Source of the DNA: Enterococcus moraviensis ATCC BAA-383
GTDB taxonomy: Bacteria > Bacillota > Bacilli > Lactobacillales > Enterococcaceae
NCBI RefSeq assembly: GCF_000407445.1
Contig: NZ_ASWB01000003.1
Location: forward strand, 671,192-735,191
Direction of reading: 5' to 3'
DNA: 64,000 nt
In this document: in pieces, positions 43,138 through 52,317 of the stretch
Numbering within the stretch: position 1 is the first letter of the stretch
Layout of the letters: every line of letters begins with the position of its first letter
The notes under the pieces: generated by a model
Database searches by the model: none
Told to the model about the DNA's origin: nothing
What the model saw: only the letters and a program-made list of their open reading frames with translations
Made by a program: the position numbers and the translations under genes

Positions 43138-43965
43138 ATGAGGAAAAAAATTATTATATTGACCGATACACTAAGTGCGAATGGACTATTGCAAAATAGT
43201 CTATTGAATATGGATTATGAAATAATGGTTTCAAAAGATATTTTGACGCAACCAAGGGATAAAGAGTTTTATTTTCTACAAAATTTTGACCTGATTATCT
43301 ATCAACAATCTATGTACAGCGGGCTAAAAGAATCATTTTTGGATAATCTAGCATTACTGAATAAACCAATTGTTGTTTTAACATTCGAATCAGAGCAAGT
43401 CAATAAGTCTAAGTATTCAGATAATGTGAATGTGAGTTTTGTCCGTTATCCAATATCCGTCACTGACTTAGCAAGCAAACTAGCAGCTATTTTTGAGGAG
43501 GTTGCCACTCGATCTGGGAAAAATAATAAGGAGAGAGTAGAGGATTATTCTAGGAGTAGTGAGGGTGTGTCTCGAACTGCATCAGGCTATTCAAATGTAG
43601 TAAAAGTTAAAAAGCATTACTCTTTTCAATTAAAAGACCGTACCTTGATCATTGATAATTGGCTGATTCCATTGACTAAGAAAGAACATCAAGTTTTAGA
43701 GCACTTTATTGAGTCAGATCAAAGAGTTTTTTCAAGCCAAGCACTATGTGAAGCCATTTGGACAAATGCAAAACAAAAAAACAAACAAGCATTATTAAGT
43801 AATCTGATTAATCGTATCAAACAAAAAATAATGGACAAAACATCTATTTTTGAACCATTTATTCTGAATAAGAAAGGAATAGGCTATTATCTGAATCAAG
43901 AATTTGTGGAATTAGATGAACAAAATAATGAAAAAATAAGAGAGTTACTGGTTGGCAGTGTCTAA
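43138..43965 (+). CDS. winged-helix regulator with pseudo-receiver domain (275 aa)
   Basis: I start at the ATG at 43138 (MRKKIIILTD), placed correctly after AAAGGAGGA; an in-frame start 13 codons earlier lacks such a site. Residues 1-115 look like a receiver domain, but the phosphoacceptor region reads FDLIIYQQSMYSG, with Gln instead of Asp, and the usual Lys-Pro pair is Tyr-Pro (VRYPIS). After a Ser-rich linker, residues 165-260 are an OmpR-type DNA-binding domain (WLIPLTKKEHQVLEHF, a winged helix with IKQKI, then GIGYYLN). No kinase gene is adjacent. It is first in the module ending at 48714. Confidence 0.8.
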   Translation: MRKKIIILTDTLSANGLLQNSLLNMDYEIMVSKDILTQPRDKEFYFLQNFDLIIYQQSMYSGLKESFLDNLALLNKPIVVLTFESEQVNKSKYSDNVNVSFVRYPISVTDLASKLAAIFEEVATRSGKNNKERVEDYSRSSEGVSRTASGYSNVVKVKKHYSFQLKDRTLIIDNWLIPLTKKEHQVLEHFIESDQRVFSSQALCEAIWTNAKQKNKQALLSNLINRIKQKIMDKTSIFEPFILNKKGIGYYLNQEFVELDEQNNEKIRELLVGSV

Positions 43966-43998
43966 ACAAAAATACTAGTAAGAGGGGGCGCGATACAC

Positions 43999-44778
43999 TT
44001 GGCAATATTTAATAAAAAAAGTAAAAAAAGAAACGATGAGTATGATGAATATTACGACGAATACGATGAGTATGATGAATATGACGAATATGATGATGAA
44101 GAATTTGAAGAAGAGATCTATGAAATACCTAAAAAAAGCCGTCCAGAAACATCCAGTAAAAGAGAGCGTGCGGAAAATACTATGAGAAAACAAGAGCAAG
44201 AAGTCCAACAAGAACAAGCAGCTGTAATCGAACATTTAAAGAATGAAAATCAACAATTTCAAAAAGAATTGCAGCGGCAAAAAACGATGGCTGAACGTTT
44301 GAAAGCTGAAGTGGAAAATAAGCAACAAGAAATTGATCAACTGACAATGCGTTTAACGAGTTCATCAAAGTCTAAAGAAAAAATCATTTCACTAGAAGAT
44401 CAAGTAAGGCAATTAGAAGAACTGAGAGTCCAATTAGATGAACAATTATTAGATGAACGAAATAAAAGCATAGAGACTGAAAAACAATTGCGTCAACAAG
44501 ATCAAATGAAAAATCAAATTGCAGAAGTTTTGATGGAAGCCAAAGAAAAGGCTCAGCAAATCATTGAACGTGCAACTATTGAAGCGGATAGAACTGTAGA
44601 AGCTGCAAGACATGAAACGAAAAAGGCAGTTTCAGAAGCATCAATAGAATTGAAAATGATCAATCAAGAAGCAGCAAATTATCACACACGGATTCTTCGC
44701 TTACAAAGTGAGACCAGTGTACTAATGGAAGATTTGTTGAACAAATCCAGCCGACTAGCTGACCAATCACTTGAATAG
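43999..44778 (+). CDS. DivIVA-like coiled-coil protein with Asp-Glu-Tyr repeats (259 aa)
   Basis: The start is a TTG behind AGAGGGGGCG. Residues 3-11 are basic (IFNKKSKKR). Residues 13-42 consist of a repeat of DEY and related acidic triplets. Then from about residue 55 to 250 the protein is a long coiled coil (EQEVQQEQAAVIEHLKNENQ and so on), with a part near the end (EAKEKAQQIIERATIEADRT) resembling DivIVA/GpsB proteins. It has no membrane segment. A role at the membrane or septum is possible by analogy with DivIVA. Next gene starts 18 bases later. Confidence 0.75.
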   Translation: MAIFNKKSKKRNDEYDEYYDEYDEYDEYDEYDDEEFEEEIYEIPKKSRPETSSKRERAENTMRKQEQEVQQEQAAVIEHLKNENQQFQKELQRQKTMAERLKAEVENKQQEIDQLTMRLTSSSKSKEKIISLEDQVRQLEELRVQLDEQLLDERNKSIETEKQLRQQDQMKNQIAEVLMEAKEKAQQIIERATIEADRTVEAARHETKKAVSEASIELKMINQEAANYHTRILRLQSETSVLMEDLLNKSSRLADQSLE

Positions 44779-44796
44779 AGAGAAGGGGATTAAGAA

Positions 44797-45921
44797 GTGG
44801 TTTATCAAAATATTATGGTTGACATCTATCAAGCCGCTTCTCCAGCAGTAGGCGAACGTCTTTTTGACGATGATATGTTGCGGGACATCTATTATATCTG
44901 TGAAGAGATTTTTCAAAAGAAAAATAGACAAATTCCTTATCCTCAAAAAGAAGTAGAAGAATACTTTGAAGAATTTCATACCATAATTTCTTTTTTTAAA
45001 CATGTAGAAATTACTTTAGATTTTGTAGATATTGATTGGTCCGCCTTGTTGGACGAGTTAATTCATACATTTCCTCAAATTGCATGGATTGGTGGGTCTA
45101 AAGAAAAGGAAGAAAACCGTGTTGTTTATTATATTGATTTTGTTCCTATTGCTTATAGAGAGAACGGTTTTCCTTTCATGGTCAATCTACTACAATCGCT
45201 AGAGCAGCAACTATATGGGGAAAGTGATGACGTATTAGATTCCTTTGTTGATGAGATAGAGAAGCTTGTCTCAAATTTTATCAAGCCCTTGAAGAGTTCA
45301 GTTCCGACTATTGGTAAAAAAGGGGAAGTCATAAATCATGAAGAGGATAATGCGACCTATTTAATTAAAATGGAAGAAGCAGTTAGCAGAGAGCGGTATG
45401 CAAAAGAAAGAATGCGGCTTGCAAATAAAAAATTGGAAGTTGTAATTGACCAGATGGAGCGGCAAAATCTGTCCAGGGCAATGAAAGAATTAAGTAAATC
45501 AAGTGATGATGATAATGAAAATTGGGATCATGTCCTAAAGGTAGATTTAAGAGAATATTCTCAGCTATTACAAAAAGCTAAATTTTTAGAGCAGTCGTGG
45601 GCAATGAATAAAGAATTGATCACAAAATCAGAAAAGATGACAATTTCTGATAATCAACTCACTTATGAAAGAGAGCAAGTAAGAAGCTTTAAAGATTCAG
45701 TTTCTACAAATGAAATTTACTTGATTTTAGATGAGTGCAAACTGATTGAATCACGAGTAAAAATCAAGAGAAAATCATGGTTTCGTCAACCACATGTCCG
45801 AATTATGAAGATGGACTACGATAGTATATTGAACAAAGCAGCTTATTTTGATCTTATACAAGGTGAAAACTACTTACTTGAACAGATTGTGTTAAACGAA
45901 GAATCAAGCATTGAGGGCTAA
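44797..45921 (+). CDS. protein of unknown function in the module (374 aa)
   Basis: I do not recognise this protein. It starts at a GTG behind GAGAAGGGG. Residues 1-150 are mixed alpha/beta, with acidic and aromatic residues (FDDDMLRDIYYICEEIF). Residues 185-240 are a charged helix (EEAVSRERYAKERMRLANKK), probably coiled coil. There is no signal peptide or membrane span, so it should be cytoplasmic. It is co-directional and closely spaced with the coiled-coil gene upstream, suggesting that they act together. Confidence 0.7.
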   Translation: MVYQNIMVDIYQAASPAVGERLFDDDMLRDIYYICEEIFQKKNRQIPYPQKEVEEYFEEFHTIISFFKHVEITLDFVDIDWSALLDELIHTFPQIAWIGGSKEKEENRVVYYIDFVPIAYRENGFPFMVNLLQSLEQQLYGESDDVLDSFVDEIEKLVSNFIKPLKSSVPTIGKKGEVINHEEDNATYLIKMEEAVSRERYAKERMRLANKKLEVVIDQMERQNLSRAMKELSKSSDDDNENWDHVLKVDLREYSQLLQKAKFLEQSWAMNKELITKSEKMTISDNQLTYEREQVRSFKDSVSTNEIYLILDECKLIESRVKIKRKSWFRQPHVRIMKMDYDSILNKAAYFDLIQGENYLLEQIVLNEESSIEG

Positions 45922-46172
45922 AATAGTTCCTCTTTGTGATTCTTAATAAGTAGAAACATGATTTTGTTTAAAGAAAAATTTGGGGAAGGGTTAGTTTTTC
46001 CCGTTTGATGTACATATAGATTCAGTTATTTACTTAGCAAAAAAAGCAAACTAATTGAAAGCTGAAAAAGAACGTTCCTTTGTTGTTTACTGTTCAGTAG
46101 ATATCTAAGGTAACCTAGTCTCTTTTTCAAATTTGCGTATATGATTTTACGATGCAGGGAGTTTATAATTCA

Positions 46173-47351
46173 ATGATGAATAAACGAAAACTACTTCACC
46201 TAATTGTTGTAGTGATAGGTGTTTTTCTTTTATCAGGGATAGTTATGATGGTCAAAGCTAACACAGCATGGGCTGTTTCGGTAAAGCCGATTTTACCTAA
46301 AAATCAATATGATTCAGAAGTAACCTATTATGATCTTAGAATGATACCAAGTCAAAAACAGAATCTGCAGCTGGAGTTGACAAATACTTCTGATACGGAA
46401 CAAAGAGTTACGATACAAATCAATGATGCCACAACAAATGATGATGGAGATATAGATTATTCTGATAGATCCAAAATCACCCCAAGAGACAAGAGTTTAA
46501 AATTGTCATTGCGAGATGTTGCAAGCGTAGCACCAGAAACAACGATTCCAGCAAAAAAGACAGCTAGAGTAACGGTTCAATTAAAAATGCCTGAAACTAA
46601 ATTTGACGGGATGATTTTAGGTGGAATCAAAGTTGTATCATCAGCAAAAGAAAAGGATACGTTTAAAGCAGACAATAAGAACAAACAAGGTACAAAAACT
46701 TACATTGTCGCTGTAAAACTAACTGAAACAGATGCACCTGTCGAAGCAAAATTAAATTTACTAAACGTGGTACCTTCCGAAAATTCAAGTAGAAATACTA
46801 TAAAAGCAACGATTCAAAATGACCAAGCAATAAATTTGGAAGACATTACTTTTACAGCAAGAGTTTTCCAAAAAGGATCAGATAAGCTCCTCGCTCAGAC
46901 TGAATTAACAGGATGTCGTATGGCACCTAATTCAAACTTTTCATTCACCATAGAAGAAGAGAAAAAAGAATTTCAAGAAGGACTCTATCAAATTCATTTA
47001 ACAGCCAAATCTGAAGCGACTAAACAAGAATGGGAATGGGATAAGGAACTGGAAATCAAAAATCCTACAGAAAAAAAGGCAAATAGTCCGAAGTATAATT
47101 CTGAAAAAGACAAAATAACAGTTTACATCATTATTTGTGTGAGTACATTTATTTTATTGTTGGTATTTTTATTTATTTTGTTGATTACTAGGAATCGTAA
47201 AGAGAGACGTTATAAAGAGGCTCTATCTCATAGAAAGAAAAAACAAGTCAAAAATAAAAAAAACACGCAACGAAAGAAAAACTCTGAAGGACACAAACGA
47301 AAAAATACCAGAAAAAAACGGCCAATAGAATCTAGACAACCACAAAAATAA
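46173..47351 (+). CDS. WxL-interacting-type surface protein, DUF916/DUF3324 (392 aa)
   Basis: I start at the first ATG of MMNKRKLLHL, 11 bases after GGGAG. A signal peptide (about residues 5-33, ending ANTAWA) is followed by the DUF916 domain (VSVKPILPKNQYDSEVTYYD, QNLQLELTNTSD) and a DUF3324 domain (residues about 150-295). A membrane span (ITVYIIICVSTFILLLVFLF) and a very basic tail (RKKKQVKNKKNTQRKKNSE) follow. In enterococci such proteins bind WxL-domain proteins and peptidoglycan. No WxL or LPXTG gene is next to it here, which is unusual. Confidence 0.88.
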   Translation: MMNKRKLLHLIVVVIGVFLLSGIVMMVKANTAWAVSVKPILPKNQYDSEVTYYDLRMIPSQKQNLQLELTNTSDTEQRVTIQINDATTNDDGDIDYSDRSKITPRDKSLKLSLRDVASVAPETTIPAKKTARVTVQLKMPETKFDGMILGGIKVVSSAKEKDTFKADNKNKQGTKTYIVAVKLTETDAPVEAKLNLLNVVPSENSSRNTIKATIQNDQAINLEDITFTARVFQKGSDKLLAQTELTGCRMAPNSNFSFTIEEEKKEFQEGLYQIHLTAKSEATKQEWEWDKELEIKNPTEKKANSPKYNSEKDKITVYIIICVSTFILLLVFLFILLITRNRKERRYKEALSHRKKKQVKNKKNTQRKKNSEGHKRKNTRKKRPIESRQPQK

Positions 47352-47475
47352 AATCATTATTTGAAAAATACTAGTACTAACTAGATGTTTTTACCCAAAA
47401 GACTATTGTTACTAGAAATTTAGCCGAAAACATTAAAGTAAATTTATTGTATAGAGATTTTAGGAGTTGGAGGAT

Positions 47476-48714
47476 ATGAACGAATCTGAGCAAAATACCC
47501 AAAAGCAGGGGAAAAAAATAATAAAAAAATACATTCTCCATCAAAAAGTTAATCCAAGACTTTTAGGAGTAGAACTTTTGAATAAGCGCTTAGCTACACC
47601 TTATGAAGCATACTTATCCTGCAAGTTACTTTTTAAAAAAGATGTTCAATCACTAATGGAACTTGAACAAATTGCAAAAAAGATCTATGAAACTTGGACT
47701 GAAAAGAATGATCAATTACTTATTAAAAAAATCAATGTGTTCACATCAACAGCCTACATTGTATTAACATTTACTATAGGATTTCATGAGGAAAAACAAG
47801 TAAGATTGCTACCTGAATTAAAAGAGTGTGCCAAAGAGCTTATTGAAACATATGACCGTTTAATCAACGAAGAAAAAGAAGCTGTATATAAGAAAAAAGA
47901 AGAAGAAATTCATGGTGTTTTAGAAAAATTTAGCCAGCTAACAAAGAAAATGGACGGTTTAGAAGATCGGCTCACGAAAAATGAATCGATAGTGTTGGAT
48001 TCTGGAGAACTATTAAAAACTGAGCTTACAAAGGTAAGTCAAACGATTAAAGAGCAAATGAGTTTGACAGAATACAACATAAAAGAGAGTAGAAACTATT
48101 CTGAGAAACAAGAAAAAATAGAGACAGAAACCGATAAAAGTTCTGTAAATACAGAGATCAAAACCGCAAAGGCTAAAAAGATCAACCAAAATAAAGTACG
48201 ATCGCATACACTTGATCGAACTAAACAATTACCTGGTAATCTTCAGATAAAGGAATGGACTTCGGATCAGTTACCACAAAAAGAAGAATCGACAGAACGT
48301 GTAGAACCGACTGGGAAAACAGAGTTAGAGGGTTATGTATCTAAACTGGAATTAAAAATTTTAGACTGTTTTACTGAAAATAAAGAGCTAAATAAAAAAC
48401 GAATGGTACAAAAAAAGCAATTTTTGATTCTAAAGACGAAAGTAGAGTTTATTGATTATTTATGGATGTTGTTAGAATTGGAAGGAAAAGATGAAATCAT
48501 CATAGCAAGTAAATTGAGTTGTCGAGAATTGGTCGAGCAATTAGGGCAGTTTATGGAGCTAGTAGAGAAAGTTGCTACGGGTCCAACAATTTTTAGCTAT
48601 TGGGTTTATTGTCCTCAAGATATGTTGGTAAAACTTGAAGGATATGCAGCTTTAAAAGATATTTTAAATAATTCTTTGAAGCTAAGCAACAATAAGCTGA
48701 TAAATGAATCATGA
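47476..48714 (+). CDS. charged helical protein of unknown function (412 aa)
   Basis: The ATG at 47476 is preceded by TAGGAG nine bases upstream. Residues 1-130 form a soluble mostly helical domain (KKYILHQKVNPRLLGVELLN). Residues 135-250 are a long charged region, probably coiled coil (KKEEEIHGVLEKFSQLTKKM). After a hydrophilic linker, residues 280-412 are a second folded domain (SKLELKILDCFTENKELNKK, FIDYLWMLLELEGKDE). No membrane span or signal. I know no family. It closes the module, 125 bases after the DUF916 gene. Confidence 0.7.
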   Translation: MNESEQNTQKQGKKIIKKYILHQKVNPRLLGVELLNKRLATPYEAYLSCKLLFKKDVQSLMELEQIAKKIYETWTEKNDQLLIKKINVFTSTAYIVLTFTIGFHEEKQVRLLPELKECAKELIETYDRLINEEKEAVYKKKEEEIHGVLEKFSQLTKKMDGLEDRLTKNESIVLDSGELLKTELTKVSQTIKEQMSLTEYNIKESRNYSEKQEKIETETDKSSVNTEIKTAKAKKINQNKVRSHTLDRTKQLPGNLQIKEWTSDQLPQKEESTERVEPTGKTELEGYVSKLELKILDCFTENKELNKKRMVQKKQFLILKTKVEFIDYLWMLLELEGKDEIIIASKLSCRELVEQLGQFMELVEKVATGPTIFSYWVYCPQDMLVKLEGYAALKDILNNSLKLSNNKLINES

Positions 48715-49099
48715 TGGTTGTTAATAGGTGAAAAAAGGGGTGGTGTACAAGAAACTAGGGGTAGTTTCCGATGTATAGGCCTCTTTATTTTTCTTGAAAT
48801 ATTATATAAATAGTATTTGTATAACAAATAAATTTGTTGTTATGCTTCCAAATTTTTTCAGTTTTTCTAAAATTTTTGAAACTAAGTAAAAAAAAATATA
48901 ATGCATAATTGGTTAATAAAACCATACCTATTGCAACTGTTTTGTATTGAAAAATCAAAATTATAAGAGTTGAGACCAAATAGAGTGGTTTGAAATATGT
49001 AAGTTCCTGTATTTAAAAATAACATAAAATATTTAGACGTTTGTAAAGATTTCATTTTCTAAAATTGATAAAAACTAAATATTAGAAAGGGTCTTATTT
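48715..49099. other. AT-rich intergenic region before the integrase gene
   Basis: A small perfect hairpin (GAAACTA GGGG TAGTTTC, 48752-48769) follows the end of the module and may act as a weak terminator. A 64-codon minus-strand frame (48785-48979) encodes hydrophobic residues but has only a TTG start without a ribosome-binding site, and I do not accept it as a gene. The region ends in GAAAGGG, the ribosome-binding site of the integrase. Confidence 0.4.
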
Positions 49100-50203
49100 A
49101 TGGCAAGAAGAGGGGAAAACATCTATAAAAGAAAGGATGGTCGTTGGGAAGGACGATACATAAAGGGGAGACATAAAAACGGTAAAATTCATTACGGATA
49201 TATTTATGGCTATAAGTATACAGAGGTAAAACATCTGCTAATCTTGACAAAGTACGAAAAACAAACAAGTAATAGTAAAAATTTACTTCCTTATGAAGGT
49301 GGGGTAATAGACTGGACGAATTATTGGTTAGAGACGTTTGTACGCCCAAAAGTGAAAAGCAGTACGTACGCAAGCTATAAAAATAAAATGGAGGTTCAGG
49401 TATTACCCATTATTGGTTCAATTAAGTTACAAGAGTTAAAAGCATCAGATATTGATTCTTTAGTAAAAAAAATGGAGGAAACACTGAAAGCAAGCTCAAT
49501 CAGATCAATATTTTCTGTATTAAAGAATTCTTTAGGCAAAGCCAAAAGTTTAAATTTATTATCAGAAAATCCGTGTATGGGCATAGAACTTCCTAAAATG
49601 AGAAAGAAGACAGTACAAGCGTTATCTATTAAAGATCAAACCAAGTTACTTAAAGAAATCAAAGCCAACCAAAAATTTTTCTCAATTACGCTAGCCTTAC
49701 AGACAGGACTTCGAATTGGAGAAATTTGCGGCTTAAAGTGGGAAGACATTGATTTTGAAAACAATACACTTAGCGTTAATAGAACAATGCTTAGAATCCA
49801 AACGGAAGATAAAATAGGAAAAAAGACAGAGATTGTGGAAGTTAGTCCCAAAAGCAATAATTCACAACGAAAAATCCCGATCACTAAGTCTTTAAAAAAG
49901 AAATTGATAGAACTACAACGAACATCAACGAGTGATTATGTTATTTCAAACAAAAATAAAGCGGTGGAGCCGCGTACAATCGCATATCGATTTCAAATTA
50001 TTCGAAAAAAAATTGGATTAGAAAAATTTTCTTTCCATTCTTTGAGGCATACTTTTGCTACTAGATGTTTAGAAGCCGGTGGCAACATTGCAACAATAAG
50101 CTCATTGTTGGGGCACTCATCAATAAAAATGACACTTGATTGTTATACAAACTCATTTTTTACAGAGGAACGTCAATTGGTTGAAAAACTTGAATTTATT
50201 TAA
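49100..50203 (+). CDS. tyrosine recombinase/phage-type integrase (367 aa)
   Basis: Residues 1-60 are an AP2-like arm-binding domain (RRGENIYKRKDGRWEGRYIK). Residues 70-165 are the core-binding domain. The catalytic domain carries Arg in TGLRIGEICGLKW, HSLRHTFATR (His-x-x-Arg), LLGHSS and the nucleophile Tyr in TLDCYTNS. All catalytic residues seem present. No excisionase, phage genes or tRNA gene lie next to it, and I could not find an attachment site. It may be what is left of an element that brought in the neighbouring module. Confidence 0.9.
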   Translation: MARRGENIYKRKDGRWEGRYIKGRHKNGKIHYGYIYGYKYTEVKHLLILTKYEKQTSNSKNLLPYEGGVIDWTNYWLETFVRPKVKSSTYASYKNKMEVQVLPIIGSIKLQELKASDIDSLVKKMEETLKASSIRSIFSVLKNSLGKAKSLNLLSENPCMGIELPKMRKKTVQALSIKDQTKLLKEIKANQKFFSITLALQTGLRIGEICGLKWEDIDFENNTLSVNRTMLRIQTEDKIGKKTEIVEVSPKSNNSQRKIPITKSLKKKLIELQRTSTSDYVISNKNKAVEPRTIAYRFQIIRKKIGLEKFSFHSLRHTFATRCLEAGGNIATISSLLGHSSIKMTLDCYTNSFFTEERQLVEKLEFI

Positions 50204-50274
50204 AATAGATGTCTTTTATTTATAGAGACTGTCCATTTTTTTGTGTAGGTAATTTATCTAGCAAACGATTATCG

Positions 50275-51786
50275 TTAGTAGTAAGAAGAATGAATATCAT
50301 GGAGCAATTGATCAAGATCGAAGATATCTTTTTTTTCATTATAATTGGTTAAAAAAAAGAAATTTTTTCCACGTTTCTTTAAATAAGTGCAGTCTACATT
50401 ACTAATAATCAGATCATACATTTTATCCGTAGCTAAAGTTTCAGCTTGTGCAAAAGTAGTTAATTCAACATAGTTGATCCACCAATCTGTAACTTTATTT
50501 TTGCATATCAGATCCCCTTCAATAAAAATTCCAACTGAAATTTTAGCTTTGATGGATTCTTCGTAAAAAGTGATTGCGTGTGCGTAATTTTCTATTAGTA
50601 TACTGTCATGAGTGCTACTTACAAACATTAAAGGATACTGCTTTTTTAGACTATCAATAAAATCATAAACGATTTCAGAGTGTCTAGATTCTTTCCAGTT
50701 TGTATAATTCAATTTCCAATAATAATTGATATGACCCTTAAAGATTAAATGACGATATACAATTGAATTTACATAATGATCAAGAAAAACATGGCAGTTA
50801 GTCGTTAAATTAGCTTTGGGATGTCTTTTTTTCATAAAATCAAAAAATTCTTGCTTTAAAGTACGAATAAAAAAATTACTATATTCCTCAATTAAATCCA
50901 GCTCTTTTAAACAGGGAGAATTAGCAGGGATGACATCCTCTCCAATCATGAAAAGAAGTAGTAAGACTGTTTCGCTGGGAAGCATTTTAAACGAATAATA
51001 AACTAAAAATGTTCCAAGTATTTTATGCATTTTTTTGAACAAATGAGTTCTCTTCAAAGCGACTACAAACCTTCTTTGTCCATAGATGTCTGATTTGTTG
51101 TTGAAAAACAAAGCCTGTTCACTATGATTTTGGATATTCTTTTGGGCATTTCTTCTTTTTAATAAACTCAGATATATAATGATCTTTTTCCGAGTGAAAA
51201 TGGAAAATTGACCGTCTAAAATTTGTTGAATAGCGTTGACTGTTTCATAAATCCTAGGATCGATATTTGGTACTTTTAATTGATGTTTTGGGTCTGTAAC
51301 GAGGTATAGCGAAACGTAAAAATGGCGAACTTGTAATTCAGAACCTAGTAAAACAGCATTTTGAATAGACAAATCAAATTCAGTCAATAAATTGTTTAAT
51401 TCATTGATTTTTCTAAAATAAGTAGAGTGACTAATTCCAATTTTTTCACATAAACGAGTGACATCAATGGCGCCGCAGAGCAGTAATTCTTCTAATATTT
51501 TGTATTTTGGTGCATGGACAATCAACTCATTAAATAAAGTGTGGAGCGAATAATCGGGTTTTGTTTGGAAGCTGATCGTGTGCTTGCTAGTATTGATAGA
51601 AAAACGGCCATTGGATTTCTTTGCTAAAGTTATCAACTCCTCAATCAACTTTGACAAAAAATAACTACCGATATCTAAATGATGTAAAAGTTCTTTTTTT
51701 GTTGCTTTACCGCCAACATTGCTTAGGTATATCAATAAGTCAATTTGATATACTTCTAACTTTTCTAGTAAGTCAAATTTTCTCAT
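50275..51786 (-). CDS. Mga-family helix-turn-helix regulator (503 aa)
   Basis: The protein has the size of the Mga/AtxA family (about 500 residues). The N-terminus has two predicted winged helices (KKELLHHLDIGSYFLSKLIE at about 28-47; DVTRLCEKIGISHSTYFRKI at about 109). A PRD-like middle region and an EIIB-like C-terminal part follow (YDLIISNVDCTYLKKRGKNF). Such regulators respond to sugar status through the PTS. It faces the integrase gene, and no obvious target operon is adjacent. Confidence 0.85.
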   Translation of the reverse strand: MRKFDLLEKLEVYQIDLLIYLSNVGGKATKKELLHHLDIGSYFLSKLIEELITLAKKSNGRFSINTSKHTISFQTKPDYSLHTLFNELIVHAPKYKILEELLLCGAIDVTRLCEKIGISHSTYFRKINELNNLLTEFDLSIQNAVLLGSELQVRHFYVSLYLVTDPKHQLKVPNIDPRIYETVNAIQQILDGQFSIFTRKKIIIYLSLLKRRNAQKNIQNHSEQALFFNNKSDIYGQRRFVVALKRTHLFKKMHKILGTFLVYYSFKMLPSETVLLLLFMIGEDVIPANSPCLKELDLIEEYSNFFIRTLKQEFFDFMKKRHPKANLTTNCHVFLDHYVNSIVYRHLIFKGHINYYWKLNYTNWKESRHSEIVYDFIDSLKKQYPLMFVSSTHDSILIENYAHAITFYEESIKAKISVGIFIEGDLICKNKVTDWWINYVELTTFAQAETLATDKMYDLIISNVDCTYLKKRGKNFFFLTNYNEKKDIFDLDQLLHDIHSSYY

Positions 51787-52021
51787 ATGTAAAACTCCTT
51801 TTAATGTCAGTATAGGGTGCGGGAATTAAGCTGTTTTAAAGCTTCAAAACGTTCATTATACCCACATTCTTGTAGTAACATGTTCATTATTATCCAATAT
51901 AAGTACAGTAAATACAATCTTATTTTTAATGGCCGCATGGTTGATTTTTAAAAGAACCGCCTACATTAATACGCACTTTTTTTAATTAGAAAGATAAAAA
52001 AATCAGATCAATAAAATAGTT

Positions 52022-52050
52022 TTGCTTGATTGCTCAAAAAATGGTATTGT
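52022..52050 (+). promoter_or_regulatory. promoter for DUF951-ychF
   Basis: TTGCTT and TATTGT are separated by 17 bases, about 60 bases upstream of the DUF951 start. The rest of 51787-52116 shows no gene. Confidence 0.6.
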
Positions 52051-52116
52051 ATCTTTGTATGTTTATGTCTAATTTTCTGACTATTAACGACCATTTATAG
52101 AAGGGATATGTCTGTT

Positions 52117-52314
52117 ATGTATGATCTTGGTGATGTTGTAGAAATGAAAAAGCCCCATGCCTGTCAGGCAAATCGTTGGGAAATTATCCGAATGGGTGCC
52201 GATATTAAAATAAAATGTACGAACTGCGGTCATATCGTGATGATGACACGCCGTGATTTTGAAAAAAAGATGAAGAAAATTTTGGAAAAAAAACTGATAA
52301 AGGATAGTGAATAA
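52117..52314 (+). CDS. DUF951 family protein (65 aa)
   Basis: I start at MYDLGDVVEMKKPH, the usual N-terminus of the family; an ATG three codons earlier is too close to the GAAGGGA site. The sequence CQANRWEIIRMGADIKIKCTN shown in part (RWEIIRMGADIKIKC) with three cysteines in all is typical of DUF951 proteins such as YyzM. They are next to ychF and near parB in many Firmicutes. Function unknown. The stop lies three bases before the ychF start. Confidence 0.9.
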   Translation: MYDLGDVVEMKKPHACQANRWEIIRMGADIKIKCTNCGHIVMMTRRDFEKKMKKILEKKLIKDSE

Positions 52315-52317
52315 TCA

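Noticed and set aside
43975..44235. Minus-strand hydrophobic frame opposite the DEY repeat
   Set aside because: It is the reverse complement of the acidic repeat, which automatically reads as Phe/Ile/Val-rich; no start signal.
48785..48979. Minus-strand 64-codon frame with hydrophobic residues
   Set aside because: It starts at a TTG without a ribosome-binding site in very AT-rich DNA; a remnant membrane protein is possible but not supported.
49100..50203. Integrase as a sign of a prophage in the window
   Set aside because: No structural, lysis, replication or repressor genes of phage type are nearby.
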